In this document: positions 35,384 through 43,379 of the stretch, piece after piece
Numbering within the stretch: the stretch's first letter is position 1
How the letters are laid out: every line of letters starts with the position of its first letter
Assembly: GCA_900550475.1 (NCBI GenBank)
Contig: URSA01000001.1
Coordinates: 186,001-250,000 of the forward strand
Source of the DNA: an uncultured Lachnospiraceae bacterium
GTDB taxonomy: Bacteria; Bacillota; Clostridia; Lachnospirales; Lachnospiraceae
Length of the DNA: 64,000 bases
Direction: 5' to 3'
Notes under the pieces: generated by a model
Databases searched by the model: none
What the model was told of the DNA's origin: nothing
The model's input: the letters and a program-made list of their open reading frames with translations, nothing else
Program-made: the position numbers and the translations under genes

Positions 35384-35476
35384 ATCTATCCGTTAAACTC
35401 TCGTTATCGCAACTAAGAACCGCCCTTTTCTGATCCGCGGTGCTTACTCGCGAAACGTGCGGTTTAACGAATAGAT
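35384..35476. repeat. inverted dif-like pair at the right phage end (attP-like hairpin)
   Basis: ATCTATCCGTTAAAC (35384-35398) is the reverse complement of GTTTAACGAATAGAT (35462-35476) with a single mismatch; the arms are 63 bases apart. In single-stranded DNA they would fold into a stem carrying a dif-like XerD arm. Phage CTX uses two opposed dif-like sites about 90 bases apart in this way as its folded attP. The right arm belongs to the attR core. Confidence 0.7.
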
Positions 35477-35480
35477 ATAT
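35462..35480 (+). repeat. right attachment site (attR core)
   Basis: The same 19 bases as 29505-29523. Joining the chromosomal flanks gives a 28-base attB, AGTTTAACGAA-TAGATA-TATGCTAAGAC, which by eye agrees with the reversed Firmicute dif consensus at about 19 positions if one gap is allowed; the XerC arm is the weakest part. Confidence 0.8.
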
Positions 35481-36002
35481 GCTAAGACAGGGATTTCTAT
35501 ATTATGAATCAAACCAAGGCAGGCAAATCCGGATTTTGGGGATATAATCAGAAATTCCAAACTAATCAGCTATACATGATTCATTGATTGTAATTTGAGC
35601 CCATCGATTCTGCAATTTTATGTTTCCTTTTTTGCCTTTGTATCTATACAACTTTTGCCTTTGTATCTATACAACATTTTTTAAATTTTAGATCCCAATT
35701 CAGCCCGGAATCCATGGATTTTAATGCATAAAATGGACTGATTGTATCCTGGTAAGAAAAATCATGTTTCCAGATTCCAGTAATTGCAAAAAATTGGGAT
35801 CTGGCAGAACGAAAAAAACTCCCTGGATACAATCAGCCTTTCTTTTGTCAATTTAACCGTGCTTTTATGATCAAATTGGGATCCGAAATCATGAAAAGTT
35901 ACGCATAGATACAAACGTATTTTCAGTAGGCCGTTGTGCCGACAAGCCTTCGCAGATGATACTGACATGTTTTTTCCAATAACACATTTTTTCCCTTTAT
36001 TA
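35481..36002. repeat. 520-base non-coding stretch with tandem and inverted repeats
   Basis: No gene. A 23-base unit is perfectly duplicated in tandem (35630-35652 and 35653-35675); each copy holds the palindrome TTGTATCTATACAA, and a partial inverted copy (ATAGATACAAA) lies near 35,907. Two arms of about 62 bases (35691-35752 and 35823-35884) form an imperfect inverted repeat sharing GATCCCAATT and CTGATTGTATCC ends; further copies of AATTGGGATC (35792-35801) and GGATATAATCAG (35540-35551) occur. It could be a decayed miniature element or a cluster of protein-binding sites. Confidence 0.7.
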
Positions 36003-36458
36003 TCAGCTCCCGCATATTTCCGCGGAATCCAATAAAATAGTGAAAGGACCGTCGTTGAGCAGACTTACCTTCATGTCGGCGCCGAAAATGCCATGTTGGA
36101 CAACGGGAATCTGTTTGGATGCCTCGTCGATCAGATATTCGTACAGACGTTTCGCCTCGTCGGGCGCGCCTGCCTCTATGAAGGAAGGTCTGTTTCCTTT
36201 ACGGCAGTCCGCATATAATGTAAACTGTGAAACAAAAAGAATTTCACCGGAAACTGCATGAATATCCAGATTGGTTTTCCCATCCGCATCTTCAAAGATG
36301 CGCAGACCGAGCAGTTTTTTTAACATCTTGTCCGCAATCTGCTCCGTGTCGCTCTGGCTCACGCCCACCAGAACCAGAAAGCCGTGATTGATTTTTCCTA
36401 CGGTTTCATTGTCAACTTTTACCTCTGCAAATTGTACTCTCTGAATTACAAATTTCAT
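36003..36458 (-). CDS. dtd: D-aminoacyl-tRNA deacylase
   Basis: A 151-residue DTD enzyme that hydrolyses D-aminoacyl-tRNAs such as D-Tyr-tRNA. The N-terminus MKFVIQRVQFAEVKVDN, the substrate motif SQFTLYA and the later cis-proline loop region NDGPFTILLD (Gly-Pro motif) are all present. Full length. It is the first chromosomal gene to the right of the repeat region; unlike many Firmicutes, no relA precedes it. Confidence 0.94.
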   Translation of the reverse strand: MKFVIQRVQFAEVKVDNETVGKINHGFLVLVGVSQSDTEQIADKMLKKLLGLRIFEDADGKTNLDIHAVSGEILFVSQFTLYADCRKGNRPSFIEAGAPDEAKRLYEYLIDEASKQIPVVQHGIFGADMKVSLLNDGPFTILLDSAEICGS

Positions 36459-36519
36459 TACTGCTGCTCTTCTCTCCCGCTTCTATTGTAGAAAATCAAA
36501 CGTTGTTATTGTTATCCGG

Positions 36520-37971
36520 TCACTTATCCGTGGAATTATCCTTATCGGAAGCATTCTCATTTGCGAAATTCTCATCCGCATTTTCCTTTACCTGCTCTCC
36601 GTCTGTATCCGAGGGTGTTTCCTTCTCAAATTTGTGCAGAATATTGGGCAGCTTGATAAATTGGGGCAGCTTGTGCTCCTTCTCTTTCTTCTTTCTGCCG
36701 AATTTCTTTTCTTCCTCTTTCTCCTCCCAGAACGCACCTTCCTCGTCCACATAATCCACGCGATAATACAGTCCCGTGTCGACAGGCATCTTCTTCTTTA
36801 ATAGAGAATGGTTGATGACACTCTTGATTGCCGCATAGAAAACTGCAAAAATAGGAACACCCACGATCATTCCCATCACACCGAAGAGACCTCCGAAAAG
36901 CGTGATCGCAAAAATAACCCAGAAACCGGAAAGACCGGTGGATTCTCCTAAAATCTTCGGCCCGATCAGATTGCCGTCAAGCTGTTGTAAAATCAGGATG
37001 AAAATCACGAAATAAACGCAGTTCATAGGATGATTCAGATCCACGATCAAAATTAAGAATGCACTGGGAATCGCTCCCAAATACGGTCCAAAGAACGGGA
37101 TAACATTGGTGACACCCACGATCACGCTGACCAACACCGCATACGGCGTATGCAAAAGAGACGTACCGATAAAGCACAGGACGCCGATAATGGCGGAATC
37201 CAGCACCTTTCCGCTGATAAAGCCGATAAAGGTACGATGGATGAAACGCATGGATTTTAAAAATGAGTTGGCGGTATCCGTCTCAAACACGGCATAGGTT
37301 GCCTTCTTTGCCTGTGCGGCAAAGACCTCCTTGCTTGCCAGTACATAGATGGAAATAATGAACCCGATGATAAAGTTCCACGTTACCTTGAGAAAGCTCA
37401 ATATACTCAGAGATACCGTTTTGAGCACTTCACTCGATTTTGCAAGCAGCGTTGCGGTATCTGCCATCCATGTCTCCAACTCTCCGGATAATTTATTAAA
37501 CTGAGGAATTACAAAGTTCTTAACATCCTGATTATCCTCCAAAAGCTTATTCAGCCAACTCGACAGGTCTGTTACATACCCGTCAAAATTATTCACAATG
37601 GTCTGAATGCTGGGTACGATCTGGGAAATCAGCATGGCGATCAAGGCATAGATCAAAAACAGCACCAGCACGGAGGTCAAAAGTATGCCGACCGCACGTA
37701 TCAGCTTCTTCCTTTTGGGAGAATCCTTCCATTTGAAAAAATCACATATGGGAATCAGGATTTTCTGTTCCAATGTATTCAAAATAGGGGTCAACAGATA
37801 CGCTATGACAAGGCCGAATACCACCGGCATGATCACGTTGAGCAGTGATTTGCAATTTTGGACGATATCAGAAATATGAAAAACGAGATAATAAAAGCAA
37901 ATTCCGGCAGCGATTACCAGAAATGCCGTCAGCCCCCATTTAAAATATTTATTGTTGATTTTGAATTTCAT
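36520..37971 (-). CDS. AI-2E family transporter (UPF0118/PF01594)
   Basis: A 483-residue polytopic membrane protein with the family order: N-terminal pair of helices, a long soluble amphipathic region (residues 130-220) and a C-terminal block of helices including SGFWVIFAITLFGGLFGVMGMIVGVP and VGVTNVIPFFGPYLGAIPSAFL. The last 70 residues are a charged low-complexity tail. Family members have been linked to AI-2 export or to Na+/H+ antiport; the substrate is open. ATG at 37971 is preferred; a GTG at 38013 would add 14 residues. Confidence 0.85.
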   Translation of the reverse strand: MKFKINNKYFKWGLTAFLVIAAGICFYYLVFHISDIVQNCKSLLNVIMPVVFGLVIAYLLTPILNTLEQKILIPICDFFKWKDSPKRKKLIRAVGILLTSVLVLFLIYALIAMLISQIVPSIQTIVNNFDGYVTDLSSWLNKLLEDNQDVKNFVIPQFNKLSGELETWMADTATLLAKSSEVLKTVSLSILSFLKVTWNFIIGFIISIYVLASKEVFAAQAKKATYAVFETDTANSFLKSMRFIHRTFIGFISGKVLDSAIIGVLCFIGTSLLHTPYAVLVSVIVGVTNVIPFFGPYLGAIPSAFLILIVDLNHPMNCVYFVIFILILQQLDGNLIGPKILGESTGLSGFWVIFAITLFGGLFGVMGMIVGVPIFAVFYAAIKSVINHSLLKKKMPVDTGLYYRVDYVDEEGAFWEEKEEEKKFGRKKKEKEHKLPQFIKLPNILHKFEKETPSDTDGEQVKENADENFANENASDKDNSTDK

Positions 37972-38130
37972 AGAATACCCCGCGCCTTTCTGCAATCCTT
38001 CACCTGACTGCACAAGGAAAGTATAGCATGAAATTCAAAAGAAAAACAGATGATTTTTCTCAAAACAGATGAAATCATTCTGCAAAAAAAGTATAATGGA
38101 AACAAAGTTTTGAAAGGATGCGCAAAAGAC

Positions 38131-38883
38131 ATGCGCAGAAATGGAAAAATGACCTTGCAGAGAGTGTTGAGCCTTGTCAGAAAGGCCGTTGATGATTATC
38201 ATATGATAGCAGAAAATGACCGCATTGCCGTGGGGATCTCCGGCGGCAAGGACAGTCTGACGCTTTTGTATGCCTTAAAGGAGCTGCAACGCTTTTATCC
38301 GGCGCATTTTGATGTGATTGCCATCACGGTCGATCTGGGATTTCAGAACCTGAATCTGGACGGTATTCAACGTTTTTGTGAGGAACTTCAGGTTCCTTAT
38401 CACATTGTTCATACGGAGATTGCGGATATCGTCTTTAAAGATAGGCAAGAGAAAAATCCATGCTCCCTCTGCGCCAAGATGAGAAAGGGAGCGCTGAACA
38501 ACGCTCTCAAGGAGTTAAACTGCAACAAGATCGCATATGCGCACCACAAGGACGATACCGTGGAAACACTCTTCATGTCACTCATCTATGAAGGCAGGCT
38601 GCACACCTTTGCCCCCGTCACCTATCTGGATCGAGCCGGGCTTACCGTGATTCGTCCGCTGCTCTACCTGCAGGAGGCGGAGGTTATCGGCTTTGTAAAC
38701 AAATATCATCTTCCGGTGGTAAAAAGTCCCTGTCCTGCAGACGGGCATACCAAAAGGGAATATATAAAGCAGCTATTGAAACAGTTAAACCACGAAAATC
38801 CCGGCGTGAAGGAACGCATCTTTACCGCGATCCAGTCCGGAGTTCTGGAAGAATGGAGAATCCCACATGAAAGCGAACAATAA
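38131..38883 (+). CDS. TtcA-like tRNA 2-thiolation protein (PP-loop ATPase)
   Basis: About 250 residues. The ATP-pyrophosphatase loop GISGGKDSLTLLYAL lies near the N-terminus, and CSLCAKMRKGAL supplies one CxxC pair, with a later SPCPADG cysteine. This is the TtcA/TilS/CTU superfamily; TtcA makes 2-thiocytidine at tRNA position 32 using an iron-sulfur cluster. The start is uncertain, since GAAAGGA is 13 bases from the ATG at 38131 and the frame is open upstream. It overlaps the recombinase gene by 17 bases. Confidence 0.82.
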   Translation: MRRNGKMTLQRVLSLVRKAVDDYHMIAENDRIAVGISGGKDSLTLLYALKELQRFYPAHFDVIAITVDLGFQNLNLDGIQRFCEELQVPYHIVHTEIADIVFKDRQEKNPCSLCAKMRKGALNNALKELNCNKIAYAHHKDDTVETLFMSLIYEGRLHTFAPVTYLDRAGLTVIRPLLYLQEAEVIGFVNKYHLPVVKSPCPADGHTKREYIKQLLKQLNHENPGVKERIFTAIQSGVLEEWRIPHESEQ

Positions 38884-39985
38884 TTATCATGATATGCAAA
38901 ATAAACAGAATATCTTAAAGCTGCGGGCGATTCTGGAAACTCTCCCACCCTTTTGTCAGGAATTTTTTCGAGGTATTTCAGATACCACTTCAACCCGCAC
39001 ACGATTGGCCTACGCTTATGACATCCGTGTATTCTTTGAGTTTCTGCATGAGGAGAATCCCGTGTGTGCGAAGCTTGATATCCGAGACATCCCCATTGAT
39101 GTTTTAAACCAGGTGACACGACAGGATATCGAGGAGTATCTGTCCTTTATCAGCTATTATGAAAAAGACGGTGTGGAACATACCAATACAGAGCGCGGAA
39201 AGGCAAGAAAGCTGTCTTCCCTGCGTAGCTTCTATAACTATTATTTTCAAAATGAGCGCATTGTGAAAAATACGGCGGAGCTTGTTCCGGTTCCCAAATT
39301 GCATGAGAAGGCAATCATCCGTCTGGATCCCAACGAAGTAGCCATTCTGCTGGATCAGGTGGAAGCGGGAACCAAGCTTACCAAAAAGGAACTTGCCTTC
39401 CACGAAAAGACGAAGGTACGCGATGTTGCACTCCTCACCCTTCTTCTCGGAACCGGAATCCGTGTATCGGAATGCGTGGGGTTGGATATTCAGGATGTGG
39501 ACTTTGAAAATAATGGCATCAAGATCCGCAGAAAAGGCGGTTACGAGGCAGTTGTATATTTCGGCGACGAGGTGGAACAGGCACTCAGGGCTTACCTTGA
39601 GGAACGCAGGCATATCATTCCCTCGGAGGGACATGAAAACGCCCTGTTTTTGTCCCTGCAAAATCGCAGGATTGCGGTTCGATCCGTGGAAAATCTGGTA
39701 AAAAAATACGCCTCCCGCGTTACCACACTGAAAAAAATCACACCACATAAGCTGAGAAGTACTTACGGAACAACCCTGTACCGGGAAACCGGTGACATCT
39801 ATCTTGTTGCCGATGTCCTTGGGCATAAAGATGTAAACACGACGAGAAAGCACTACGCTACCATGGAAGACGAACGAAGAAGAATGGCTGCGCAGGTGGT
39901 GAAGCTGCGCAGTGAAGAGCTCCCGGAAAAGGATCAATCTGCCCATGGCGAAATCACCTCGGAAAAAGAGAAAAAAGGTAATTAA
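38867..39985 (+). CDS. XerC/XerD-type tyrosine recombinase
   Basis: A 372-residue integrase-family protein. A SAM-like N-terminal core-binding domain (residues 15-140) precedes the catalytic domain with Arg199 (GTGIRVSE), His294-xx-Arg297 (PHKLRSTYG), His320 (LGHKDVNTT) and the nucleophile Tyr330 (KHYAT). It overlaps the ttcA-like gene and lies outside the att repeats, about 3.4 kb from the phage, so it is a host recombinase and not the phage integrase. It is a candidate for the Xer protein acting at the dif-like site. Confidence 0.88.
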   Translation: MKANNNYHDMQNKQNILKLRAILETLPPFCQEFFRGISDTTSTRTRLAYAYDIRVFFEFLHEENPVCAKLDIRDIPIDVLNQVTRQDIEEYLSFISYYEKDGVEHTNTERGKARKLSSLRSFYNYYFQNERIVKNTAELVPVPKLHEKAIIRLDPNEVAILLDQVEAGTKLTKKELAFHEKTKVRDVALLTLLLGTGIRVSECVGLDIQDVDFENNGIKIRRKGGYEAVVYFGDEVEQALRAYLEERRHIIPSEGHENALFLSLQNRRIAVRSVENLVKKYASRVTTLKKITPHKLRSTYGTTLYRETGDIYLVADVLGHKDVNTTRKHYATMEDERRRMAAQVVKLRSEELPEKDQSAHGEITSEKEKKGN

Positions 39986-40030
39986 ATCCAAAACTCCGGG
40001 AGGTAGTAAAGAAAAAAACAGGCTGTATTT

Positions 40031-40417
40031 CTACTTGAACTCCGATGAGTAATACGGTACTATCAGGTATTGCCCTGCAAGTATTTTCTCATCCCGCAGA
40101 TGGTTGATCGCCATGACCTCATCCACATAGTCAGCGGCAGACGCATAGGCGTCCCCATCGGTGATATATTCCTCGGCGATACTCCAAAGGGAATCTCCGT
40201 ATTGAACCTGAATGCTTGTAAAATACTTGTACTGCATTTCGCCCTCAGCCGTGGCATGGGAAAGAATTGCACGGTAAGAAACCGCAAGAAGGACAACCAG
40301 TACGACGGTCAGCGCAAACAGGATAAATCTTCTGCGGAGCTGACGCACTCTTCTCTCCTTGTACTGTCTACTGCGATATTCGCTGTATAATACTGCTTCA
40401 TAAACTCTCTCTTCCAT
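40031..40417 (-). CDS. SOS-controlled LysM membrane protein (YneA-like)
   Basis: A 128-residue protein. A basic cytoplasmic start is followed by a membrane helix (LFALTVVLVVLLAVSYRAI, about residues 31-50) and an extracellular LysM domain (IQVQYGDSLWSIAEEYI ... KILAGQYLIVPYY). In Bacillus, YneA has this plan, is divergent from lexA and delays cell division during DNA damage. Here the gene is likewise divergent from lexA, and its consensus promoter carries a LexA box between -35 and -10. Function inferred from architecture and control. Confidence 0.87.
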   Translation of the reverse strand: MEERVYEAVLYSEYRSRQYKERRVRQLRRRFILFALTVVLVVLLAVSYRAILSHATAEGEMQYKYFTSIQVQYGDSLWSIAEEYITDGDAYASAADYVDEVMAINHLRDEKILAGQYLIVPYYSSEFK

Positions 40418-40470
40418 AATATCTTAATCCTCACTTCTGAATAGCTTGCTGCAAAGTTTCCTTTGTATTT

Positions 40471-40580
40471 GAATATATGTTCGCAAACATTTGTTCTTTT
40501 GATTGCATTATAGCGAACATACTTTCGCATGTCAATACTTTTCCGGCAAAAAATCGAACATATTTTCTGAATATATGTTT
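40471..40580. promoter_or_regulatory. five LexA (SOS) boxes
   Basis: Variants of the Firmicute box GAACATATGTTC: GAATATATGTTC (40471-40482), AAACATTTGTTC (40485-40496), GAACATACTTTC (40515-40526), GAACATATTTTC (40556-40567) and GAATATATGTTT (40569-40580). Box 3 sits inside the LysM promoter and box 5 overlaps the lexA -35 element, so LexA should repress both genes. Confidence 0.9.
40507..40535 (-). promoter_or_regulatory. consensus sigma-A promoter of the LysM gene
   Basis: On the minus strand TTGACA (40535-40530), a 17-base spacer and TATAAT (40512-40507), a perfect consensus. The spacer holds LexA box 3, so the strong promoter is expected to be silent until LexA is cleaved. Confidence 0.88.
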
Positions 40581-40607
40581 GCTTTTTCTCCTGTGATATG
40601 TTATACT
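40579..40607 (+). promoter_or_regulatory. lexA promoter
   Basis: TTGCTT (40579-40584), 17-base spacer, TATACT (40602-40607). LexA box 5 overlaps the first two bases of the -35, consistent with autorepression. Confidence 0.75.
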
Positions 40608-40648
40608 GCTCTTAGTTCAAGAAACTGTTTCAATTTGGAGGATACTAC

Positions 40649-41266
40649 ATGGGTCAGGGAAAAATCACTGCCAAGCAGCAGGAAATACTGGAATATATTA
40701 AGGATGAGATCTTAAAGAGGGGCTATCCGCCTGCCGTAAGAGAAATTTGTGAGGCGGTGCATCTGAAATCAACCTCCTCCGTTCATTCCCACTTGGAAAC
40801 TTTGGAAAAGAACGGTTACATAAGGCGTGATCCCACAAAGCCCAGGGCAATTGAGATTTGTGACGACAGCTTCCAGATGGTCAGAACCGAGATGACAAGC
40901 ATTCCGGTGATTGGAACCGTTGCTGCAGGCCAGCCTATTCTGGCGCAGGAAAATATTGAGAGCTATTTCCCTGTTCCCGCGGAAATTCTGCCCTCCGGCG
41001 ATTCCTTCATTCTGAAGGTAAAGGGCGATTCCATGATCAATGCGGGAATCCTCAGCGGAGATCAGATTTTTGTGCAATGCTGCAATACTGCCAGAAACGG
41101 CGATATGGTAGTTGCATTGGTGGATGATTCCGCTACGGTAAAGACTTTTTATAAGGAAGTGGATCATATCCGTCTGCAACCTGAAAATGACACGATGGAT
41201 CCTATCATTGTGGATGACTGCCAGATTTTAGGCAAGGTTTTCGGTGTCATGCGTATTTTTAAGTGA
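40649..41266 (+). CDS. lexA: LexA repressor
   Basis: A 205-residue SOS repressor/self-protease. The N-terminal winged helix reads KQQEILEYIKDEILKRGYPPAVREI, with the recognition helix in STSSVHSHLETLEKNGYI. The cleavage bond is Ala93-Gly94 (VAAGQP), and the catalytic dyad is Ser128 (GDSMI) and Lys165 (ATVKTF). GGAGG precedes the ATG. RecA-driven cleavage would release the gene itself and the divergent LysM gene. Confidence 0.97.
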   Translation: MGQGKITAKQQEILEYIKDEILKRGYPPAVREICEAVHLKSTSSVHSHLETLEKNGYIRRDPTKPRAIEICDDSFQMVRTEMTSIPVIGTVAAGQPILAQENIESYFPVPAEILPSGDSFILKVKGDSMINAGILSGDQIFVQCCNTARNGDMVVALVDDSATVKTFYKEVDHIRLQPENDTMDPIIVDDCQILGKVFGVMRIFK

Positions 41267-41454
41267 TTTTAAAGGACGCTTTATATCTCAAGGATATTGT
41301 GAGGTCATGACTTTTCCCACAGGGTTGCTGTTCAAAGGACAATTTATATCCTAAGAACATTACGAAGCGATGCCCTCTATCTGCCTGTGGGAGGTTTCAC
41401 CACAGGGCAGTTGCGCAAAAGGCTGTCCCGTTGCCCAAGGCAAAGAACTTACGA
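41267..41454. repeat. imperfect tandem repeat downstream of lexA
   Basis: No gene. AAAGGACGCTTTATATC (near 41,272) is followed about 65 bases later by AAAGGACAATTTATATC (near 41,337), and CCACAGGG ... AAAGG recurs a third time near 41,400, suggesting repeated decayed units. A CCTGTGG / CCACAGG hairpin (about 41,383-41,408) lacks a T tract. No clear lexA terminator seen. Confidence 0.5.
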
Positions 41455-41493
41455 TAATCGAGTAGGAGGCGGTGACTAGCCGCCGTCCTCTCA

Positions 41494-41527
41494 CACCACC
41501 GTGCGTACCGTTCGGTACACGGCGGTT
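41494..41527 (-). ncRNA. group II intron domain V
   Basis: On the minus strand, ACCGCCGTGTACC / GGTACGCACGGTGGT forms the 34-base catalytic hairpin with a GAAC loop and the usual bulge. Domain VI (GACGGCGG ... CCGCCTCC) follows directly. Confidence 0.85.
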
Positions 41528-42919
41528 TCAATAGTTGACGTGCATGGACTGGTACGCTGTCGCTAAATCATAGTAGCCCCAGCTTATCAGTCTTTCTTTA
41601 CTTAGTGCCCAGTTTACCGCTTTGTTTCCGGCATTAAACCAGTATCCTTTACGGTCATTGGCGATTGTTGCCGCATAATGGCTGTCTACTCCCAGTCCTA
41701 TCAGCTTTCGCATCCTCGTTCTGGGCAATTTCCATTGTTTCCAGATACACATCCGTATCCTTCGATACAGCCATCCATTCAGTTTTTCGATGTTGTTCTT
41801 CATGTCTGCCATACTATAATAGTTCAGCCATCCGCGCATATTTTCTTTTATACGTTCCATGGTTTTCACTATACTTCCGCACTTGCTCCGGGAAGTGAGC
41901 TTTCGCAGGTTTGCCTTGGCTTTCTTCCATGACTTTTCATGGACACGGACATAGATTCCCTTTCCGTTCTTCCCAAAACAGAAACCAAGATACTTAAAAT
42001 TTCGTATTGCTAACACGCTGACCGTTCGGCTTTTCTCCCGGTTCACTTTCAGTTTCAGTGTCCCTTCCAGATATTTCGTACTGCTTTCCAGCAGTCTCTC
42101 GCCTGCCCGTTCACTTTTCGCCAACAACACGATATCATCTGCGTATCGGATACATGGTACATCCCTTCTGTTGAACTCCTGATCAAACTCGTTAAGATAG
42201 ACATTTGCTAACAGCGGGGAGAGATTTCCTCCCTGTGGTGAGCCTTCTTCCGTCTTGACAGCTACACCGTTTTCCATCACTCCACTTCGCAGATACCTCT
42301 TTATCATCTGAATTACCCGTTCATCCTTTACGTCTCTGCGCAGGATGTTTACGAGTAATTCATGGTTCAGTGTATCGAAATACTTTGACAGGTCAAGAAC
42401 AACTGCCCTTGTATATCCCTGTTCTGCATACTCCTTTATCTTCTGTACTGCATCTTTCGCACTCCGTCCCGGACGGTATCCAAAACTCCCATCTGAAAAC
42501 TTCGGCTCATAAATCGGTATCAGTTGTTGTGATATTGCCTGTTGGATAATGCGGTCTATGACGGTCGGAATGCCAAGCTTTCGCACTCCGCCGTCCGGCT
42601 TTGGAATCTCCACTCTTCTGACCGGGGATGGGGTGTAATGCCCCTTTCGTATCCTTCCTGTCAGTTCATGGTGATGTTCCTTTAACCACTGGGATGCCTC
42701 TTCGATGGTCATTCCATCCACCCCCGGCGCTCCCTTGTTTGCCTTCACTCTTTTGTAAGCCCTGTTCAGGTTGTCCTTATTCAGTACCTTACCTAAGATG
42801 TCCGGCTCTGCACTGTCTCTTTCTTTCCATATCCGGTTGAATGAGCGGTGCGCTCTTACATGCCCTTTGCGTTCCGCGCTATCTCTCTGCAGGCAGCTTT
42901 CTTTGTTTTCTGCACTCAT
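41528..42919 (-). CDS. ltrA: group II intron reverse transcriptase/maturase
   Basis: A 463-residue intron-encoded protein. RT motifs include ANKGAPGVDGMTIEEA, DGSFGYRPGRSAKDAV, SPQGGNLSPLLANVYL and the catalytic RYADDIVLL; the X/maturase domain follows (NLRKLTSRS, MRGWLNYYSMAD). There is no C-terminal HNH endonuclease, as in class C and other endonuclease-free lineages. It appears intact, without stops, so the intron may be mobile. Diversity-generating and retron RTs lack the flanking domain V seen here. Confidence 0.93.
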   Translation of the reverse strand: MSAENKESCLQRDSAERKGHVRAHRSFNRIWKERDSAEPDILGKVLNKDNLNRAYKRVKANKGAPGVDGMTIEEASQWLKEHHHELTGRIRKGHYTPSPVRRVEIPKPDGGVRKLGIPTVIDRIIQQAISQQLIPIYEPKFSDGSFGYRPGRSAKDAVQKIKEYAEQGYTRAVVLDLSKYFDTLNHELLVNILRRDVKDERVIQMIKRYLRSGVMENGVAVKTEEGSPQGGNLSPLLANVYLNEFDQEFNRRDVPCIRYADDIVLLAKSERAGERLLESSTKYLEGTLKLKVNREKSRTVSVLAIRNFKYLGFCFGKNGKGIYVRVHEKSWKKAKANLRKLTSRSKCGSIVKTMERIKENMRGWLNYYSMADMKNNIEKLNGWLYRRIRMCIWKQWKLPRTRMRKLIGLGVDSHYAATIANDRKGYWFNAGNKAVNWALSKERLISWGYYDLATAYQSMHVNY

Positions 42920-43379
42920 CTGCTCATTTCTCCTTTCCGGGTCATATTTGAGACTCCTATTGATTCAGTCCTTCACCTCGAACGGAACTTGTTCCGTCTG
43001 GCTACTATGACCTCTGCTGACTTCTGTACGTTCAGCACTGCTTTGGGCAGTGATTACCTCTTTCAAGGCATTACGCACAGACCTCCCCGGGTACCACACA
43101 TTTCTTTCCCTTCATTTACCTGCCACATCTACTGTGACTGATTCCGTGTAATTATTGGACTTCATCTTGGCGTGCAGACTTATCCTCAGTCACAGCCTTA
43201 TATGTGATTTCTGTTCGTCAGGTCAAAGGTTTGCCCTTGGGTTAGTAGCTTCCCCAAATCCAGCTTCCTTCAGATCCCACCTCACGATGGACACCCTTGC
43301 TTTCGGCTATATCCTTCCCATTACCGGGCGGATTCCGGACTTTCACCGGTTAGAAACGTGCGCCGCCGGGCGCACGCGC

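Larger units (their letters stand above)
29505..35480 (+). mobile_element. inovirus (filamentous phage)-like prophage, about 5.96 kb
   Basis: Bounded by a perfect 19-bp direct repeat at 29505-29523 and 35462-35480. Repeat-to-repeat length is 5,957 bases, in the size range of filamentous phages. Content in order: membrane protein and ribbon-helix-helix repressor on the minus strand; then on the plus strand a small helical protein, an ssDNA-binding-like protein, a coat-like peptide plus terminator, a pIII-like protein, three small membrane proteins, a Zot/pI ATPase, a hairpin-rich gap, another membrane protein, a pMV158-type origin, a Rep_2 initiator and a 64-residue protein. It is visibly more A+T-rich than the chromosome. 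It has no integrase and, as expected for a Gram-positive host, no secretin. Confidence 0.85.
41455..43375 (-). mobile_element. group II intron, about 1.92 kb
   Basis: The ribozyme starts (minus strand) with GTGCGCCCGGCGGCGCACG at 43375, followed by TTTCTAACCGGTGAAAGTCC; about 455 bases of domain I-III RNA precede the maturase gene, and domains V and VI follow it. The 5' end lies four to five bases after the T tract of a terminator hairpin, the target type favoured by class C introns. The 3' boundary is placed near 41,455 (after CCTCCTACTCGATTAT on the minus strand) and is uncertain by several bases. Confidence 0.85.

Noticed and set aside
35630..35675. CRISPR-like repeat
   Set aside because: Only two directly abutting copies without spacers, and no cas genes.
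38867..39985. Tyrosine recombinase as the phage integrase
   Set aside because: It lies outside the 19-bp repeats, overlaps a tRNA-modification gene and has chromosomal base composition; more likely a host Xer-type protein.
41528..42919. Reverse transcriptase as a retron or diversity-generating element
   Set aside because: A domain V/VI ribozyme follows and a GTGCG intron start precedes it; no template/variable repeats or retron ncRNA seen.
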